In this document: one piece after another, positions 28,713 through 30,994 of the stretch
Layout of the letters: each line of letters starts with the position of its first letter
How positions within the stretch are numbered: position 1 is the stretch's first letter
The notes under the pieces: generated by a model
Databases searched by the model: none
The model's input: the letters and a program-made list of their open reading frames with translations, nothing else
What the model was told of the DNA's origin: nothing
NCBI GenBank assembly: GCA_002452635.1
Contig: DKEU01000007.1
Location: forward strand, 2,646-33,639
Source of the DNA: Desulfovibrionaceae bacterium UBA6814
Lineage (GTDB): Bacteria; Desulfobacterota; Desulfovibrionia; Desulfovibrionales; Desulfovibrionaceae
Direction: 5' to 3'
DNA length: 30,994 nucleotides
Program-made: the position numbers and the translations under genes

Positions 28713-29915
28713 ATGGACGACGCCTCCAGCAAATACAAGACCATCCACAAGGGCCAGAACGTCTTCCGCGAGGGCCAGCCCGCCACCGTGGCCTACATGC
28801 TCAAGAAGGGCACGGTCACGCTCTACCGGGTGCTGCGCAACAAGCGGGTGGTCCTGTCCACGGTGCTGCCCGGCCAGATCTTCGGCGAGGAGGGCCTGCT
28901 CAAGGGCCAGTCCCGCCCGGCCAGCGCCGAGGCCGAGGAGCCCTGCGAACTCATCGTGGTGGACAACCAGACCTTCTCCACCATGCTGCTCAAGTGCCCG
29001 GCCCCGCTGCAGCGCCTGACCCGCTACCTCATCGAGCAGGTCCGCTCCCTGCACGGCACCATCTGCGAGCGGCCCACGGGCAGCATGTTCATGAGCATCT
29101 GCGGCATCATCGACATGGCCTACCGCACCCATGTGAACCTGCCCCAGTCCGCGCGCGGGGCCAATTGGGGCATGGGCATGTCCTATGCCGAGCTGTCGCG
29201 CGCCATCAAGGAGATCCTGCTGGTGACCCAGTTGGAGATCGACGACGTGGTGGGCAAGCTGGCCAAGCTCAAGTTCGTGGAGGTGTCCGAGGACACCAAG
29301 GCGGTGATGAAGAAGGATGCCCTGGGCAAGATGGTCAAGACCGCTGATTTCCTCCAGGACCGCTACCTGAAGATTCCCGAACTGGACAAGTTCCTGGGCG
29401 TGGCCCGCAGCCTCCAGAAGGAGATGCAGGCCGAGCACACCCCGCTCACCGAGTCCCTGGAGTTCATCGACCTCTTCGATTTCGCCGAGATGGTGAAGAC
29501 CACCCCGGAGATGATCTACAAGAAGATCAGCTACAAGGAGATCCCCGAGAACCTCTTCTTCCTGCACAAGAAGAGCGCCGAGGCCTATGCCAGGCAGATG
29601 GGCGAGGAGTTCTTCCAGCGGGTCAAGCGCCGCCGGGTGGCGGTGGAGGACCTGGAGGGGGTCAACGACGTGGTGTTCGTGGACAACGCCACCCTGGAGC
29701 AGGCCTTCGAGCGGCTGGGCTTCCACAAGCTGGCCATGCTGGTCAAGGTGGCCGGCGACGAGGCCCGGGACAAGATCCTCCAAAGCCTCTCCAAGAAGAT
29801 GTCCAAGGTGGTCACCGAAGAAGCCCGGGACATGGAGAACCTGGACGACATGGAAGTGGCCGACGCCGAGGACGAGCTCATCGCGGCCATCAAGGACATC
29901 AAGGGACTCAAGTAA
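28713..29915 (+). CDS. Cyclic-nucleotide-binding-domain protein with unknown C-terminal region
   Basis: 400 residues. Residues about 5-115 are a Crp-type cNMP-binding beta-roll: IHKGQNVFREGQPATVAYML, then the phosphate-binding cassette GEEGLLKGQSRPASAEAEE, with the Gly-Glu and Arg of the family. After a helical region, residues about 150-195 (MSYAELSRAIKEILLVTQLEIDD and VGKLAKLKFVEV) look like a divergent winged helix. The last 200 residues or so, mostly helical and charged, match nothing I recognise; they include ELDKFLGVARSLQKEM and VNDVVFVDNATLEQAFERLG. No signal peptide or membrane helix is visible. It lies 58 bases before motA, so it may be co-transcribed with the stator genes. It could be a transcription regulator or a cyclic-nucleotide-sensing adaptor. 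Confidence 0.75.
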   Translation: MDDASSKYKTIHKGQNVFREGQPATVAYMLKKGTVTLYRVLRNKRVVLSTVLPGQIFGEEGLLKGQSRPASAEAEEPCELIVVDNQTFSTMLLKCPAPLQRLTRYLIEQVRSLHGTICERPTGSMFMSICGIIDMAYRTHVNLPQSARGANWGMGMSYAELSRAIKEILLVTQLEIDDVVGKLAKLKFVEVSEDTKAVMKKDALGKMVKTADFLQDRYLKIPELDKFLGVARSLQKEMQAEHTPLTESLEFIDLFDFAEMVKTTPEMIYKKISYKEIPENLFFLHKKSAEAYARQMGEEFFQRVKRRRVAVEDLEGVNDVVFVDNATLEQAFERLGFHKLAMLVKVAGDEARDKILQSLSKKMSKVVTEEARDMENLDDMEVADAEDELIAAIKDIKGLK

Positions 29916-29973
29916 GAGGTCCGCGGCCCGGCCCGGTCGGGGCCGGCAGCCCGGCCCGCAGGGGGCAGCGCGC

Positions 29974-30744
29974 GTGAACATCGCCACCATCCTGGGCATC
30001 GTCGTGGGCATCGTGATCCTGGCCCTGGCGACCTTCTTCTCCACGCCCGACGTCTGGGTCTTCGTGAATCTGGCCGGCCTGGCCATCGTCATCGGCGGCA
30101 CGGCCGCGGCCACCTTCATCTGCTATCCCCTCAAGGAGGTGACCCGGGTGCTGCACGTGTTCCTCCTGGCCCTGGCCCGGGAGGAGCTGCCCACCGACGC
30201 CTACATCAACGCCCTGGTGGACATCGCCCGCACCGCCTCGGCCAAGGGCAAGGTCTCCCTGGAGAAGTCCCTGCCCGGCATCGAGAACAACTTCCTGCGC
30301 CAGGGCGTGCAGATGCTGGTGGACGGCTACTCCTCGGCCGAGATCCGGGAGATCATGGACACCAGCATCCAGCAGATGTACGAGACCGAGTCCTCTTCGG
30401 CCGGCATCTTCCGCACCATGGCCAAGCTGGCCCCGGCCTTCGGCATCATCGGCACCCTCATCGGCCTTATCAGCATGATGCAGTCCATGGGCGCGGACAT
30501 CAGCGGCCTGGGGCGCGGCATGGCCGTGGCCCTGACCACCACCCTGTACGGCGTGACCATGGCCAACCTCCTGTGCCTGCCCATCGCCATCAAGGTGGAG
30601 CGCCGCATCGAGGAGCGGGTGGTGCTCATGCAGGTCATCCGCGACGGCATCCTGTTCATCAAGGACAAGACCCCGGCCCAGATCGTGCTGGACAAGCTGC
30701 GCGCCTACCTGCCGCCCCGGCGTTGGGCGTCGGTCCGGGCCTAG
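29974..30744 (+). CDS. motA: Flagellar stator protein MotA
   Basis: 256 residues with a GTG start (VNIATILGIVVGIVILALATFF), chosen because the protein then begins like other MotA proteins; GGGGG lies about 8 bases upstream. Four membrane helices are visible: residues about 3-23, about 30-50 (FVNLAGLAIVIGGTAAATF), about 150-175 and about 185-205. The loop/helix KLAPAFGIIGTLIGLISMM carries the conserved proline near the ion channel, and a second conserved proline lies in LLCLPIAIK. MotA and MotB form the ion-driven stator that turns the flagellum. A longer in-frame reading overlapping the previous gene lacks any MotA character and is rejected. Confidence 0.95.
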   Translation: MNIATILGIVVGIVILALATFFSTPDVWVFVNLAGLAIVIGGTAAATFICYPLKEVTRVLHVFLLALAREELPTDAYINALVDIARTASAKGKVSLEKSLPGIENNFLRQGVQMLVDGYSSAEIREIMDTSIQQMYETESSSAGIFRTMAKLAPAFGIIGTLIGLISMMQSMGADISGLGRGMAVALTTTLYGVTMANLLCLPIAIKVERRIEERVVLMQVIRDGILFIKDKTPAQIVLDKLRAYLPPRRWASVRA

Positions 30745-30753
30745 CCGCGCGCC

Positions 30754-30994
30754 ATGGTCAAGCGTCCCTTCATCCGCCGGGCCAGCGACGAGCAGGAGGA
30801 GTGGCAGCTCTCCCTGGCGGACATGATGACCCTCATCCTCACCTTCTTCGTGATCCTGGTCTCCATCTCGGTGGTGGACGTGGAGCGCTACCAGGAGGTG
30901 TCGGAGTCCTTCAAGGAAGGGCTGGCCCGCAAGCCGGTGCAGCAACTGCGCCGGGAGAAGCCCAAGGAGCAGCTCCCCGAGCCCGAGCCCGTGT
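30754..30994 (+). CDS. motB: Flagellar stator protein MotB, N-terminal part (cut by window edge)
   Basis: 80 codons are in the window, starting ATG at 30754, 9 bases after the motA stop. The N-terminus is charged. The single membrane helix LADMMTLILTFFVILVSIS includes Asp23, the ion-binding Asp of MotB. A charged Pro/Glu/Lys linker then runs off the edge. The C-terminal OmpA-like peptidoglycan-binding domain of the family would lie outside. The gene order motA-motB supports the call. Confidence 0.93.
   Translation, partial: MVKRPFIRRASDEQEEWQLSLADMMTLILTFFVILVSISVVDVERYQEVSESFKEGLARKPVQQLRREKPKEQLPEPEPV

Noticed and set aside
29587..29973. Upstream in-frame extension of motA overlapping the cNMP-binding gene
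   Set aside because: The extension reads as Trp/Ser/Arg-rich out-of-frame sequence; the GTG at 29974 gives a normal MotA N-terminus.
1..30994. CRISPR arrays, insertion sequences, integrases, tRNA or rRNA genes
   Set aside because: No spaced direct repeats, transposase motifs, inverted-repeat ends or RNA gene signatures were seen; the only tandem repeats are in-frame within genes.

Overview
The window reads as a high-GC chromosome segment of a sulfate-reducing deltaproteobacterium (Desulfovibrionales-like). The key evidence is a complete qrcABCD operon, the quinone-reducing complex that passes electrons from periplasmic hydrogenases and formate dehydrogenases (via type I cytochrome c3) to menaquinone. 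No mobile element, tRNA, rRNA or CRISPR array was seen.

Layout. (1) 1-1165, minus strand: the N-terminal 388 codons of a multi-membrane TMTC/GT-C-like glycosyltransferase that runs off the left edge. (2) 1477-6369: qrcA, qrcB, qrcC, qrcD, closed by a strong terminator at 6395-6426. (3) 6553-12203: five type IV prepilin/pseudopilin genes in a row. Two are very large and carry C-terminal concanavalin-A-like domains (L-type-lectin-like and LamG-like). (4) 12204-12508: a regulatory gap with a sigma54-like promoter and a GEMM-I type cyclic-di-GMP riboswitch in front of the probable major pilin (12509-13300), which ends at a strong terminator. (5) 13420-15561: a second, complete TMTC-like glycosyltransferase with C-terminal TPRs. 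(6) 15748-25897: an eight-gene MSHA-type (T4a-like) pilus assembly operon: mshM-like AAA ATPase, mshE-like assembly ATPase, mshG-like platform, three alignment-complex genes, an mshL-like secretin lipoprotein and an mshN-like TPR protein. (7) 26050-28554: a GAF/HD-GYP/double-receiver protein, a probable c-di-GMP phosphodiesterase. (8) 28713-29915: a cyclic-nucleotide-binding-domain protein of unknown output. (9) 29974 to the end: motA and the start of motB.

How the parts fit. The window can be read as a surface-attachment module under cyclic-di-GMP control at three levels. The riboswitch lies on the major pilin mRNA. The assembly ATPase carries a tandem MshEN c-di-GMP-binding motif that matches the consensus spacing exactly. 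An HD-GYP protein with all metal-binding residues sits just downstream and beside flagellar stator genes. The lectin-bearing pilins are candidate tip adhesins, and the TMTC-like enzymes are candidate glycosyltransferases for the pilins. The individual families are recognised from sequence; the integrated circuit is inference. A prepilin peptidase (PilD) and a retraction ATPase (PilT) are not in the window.
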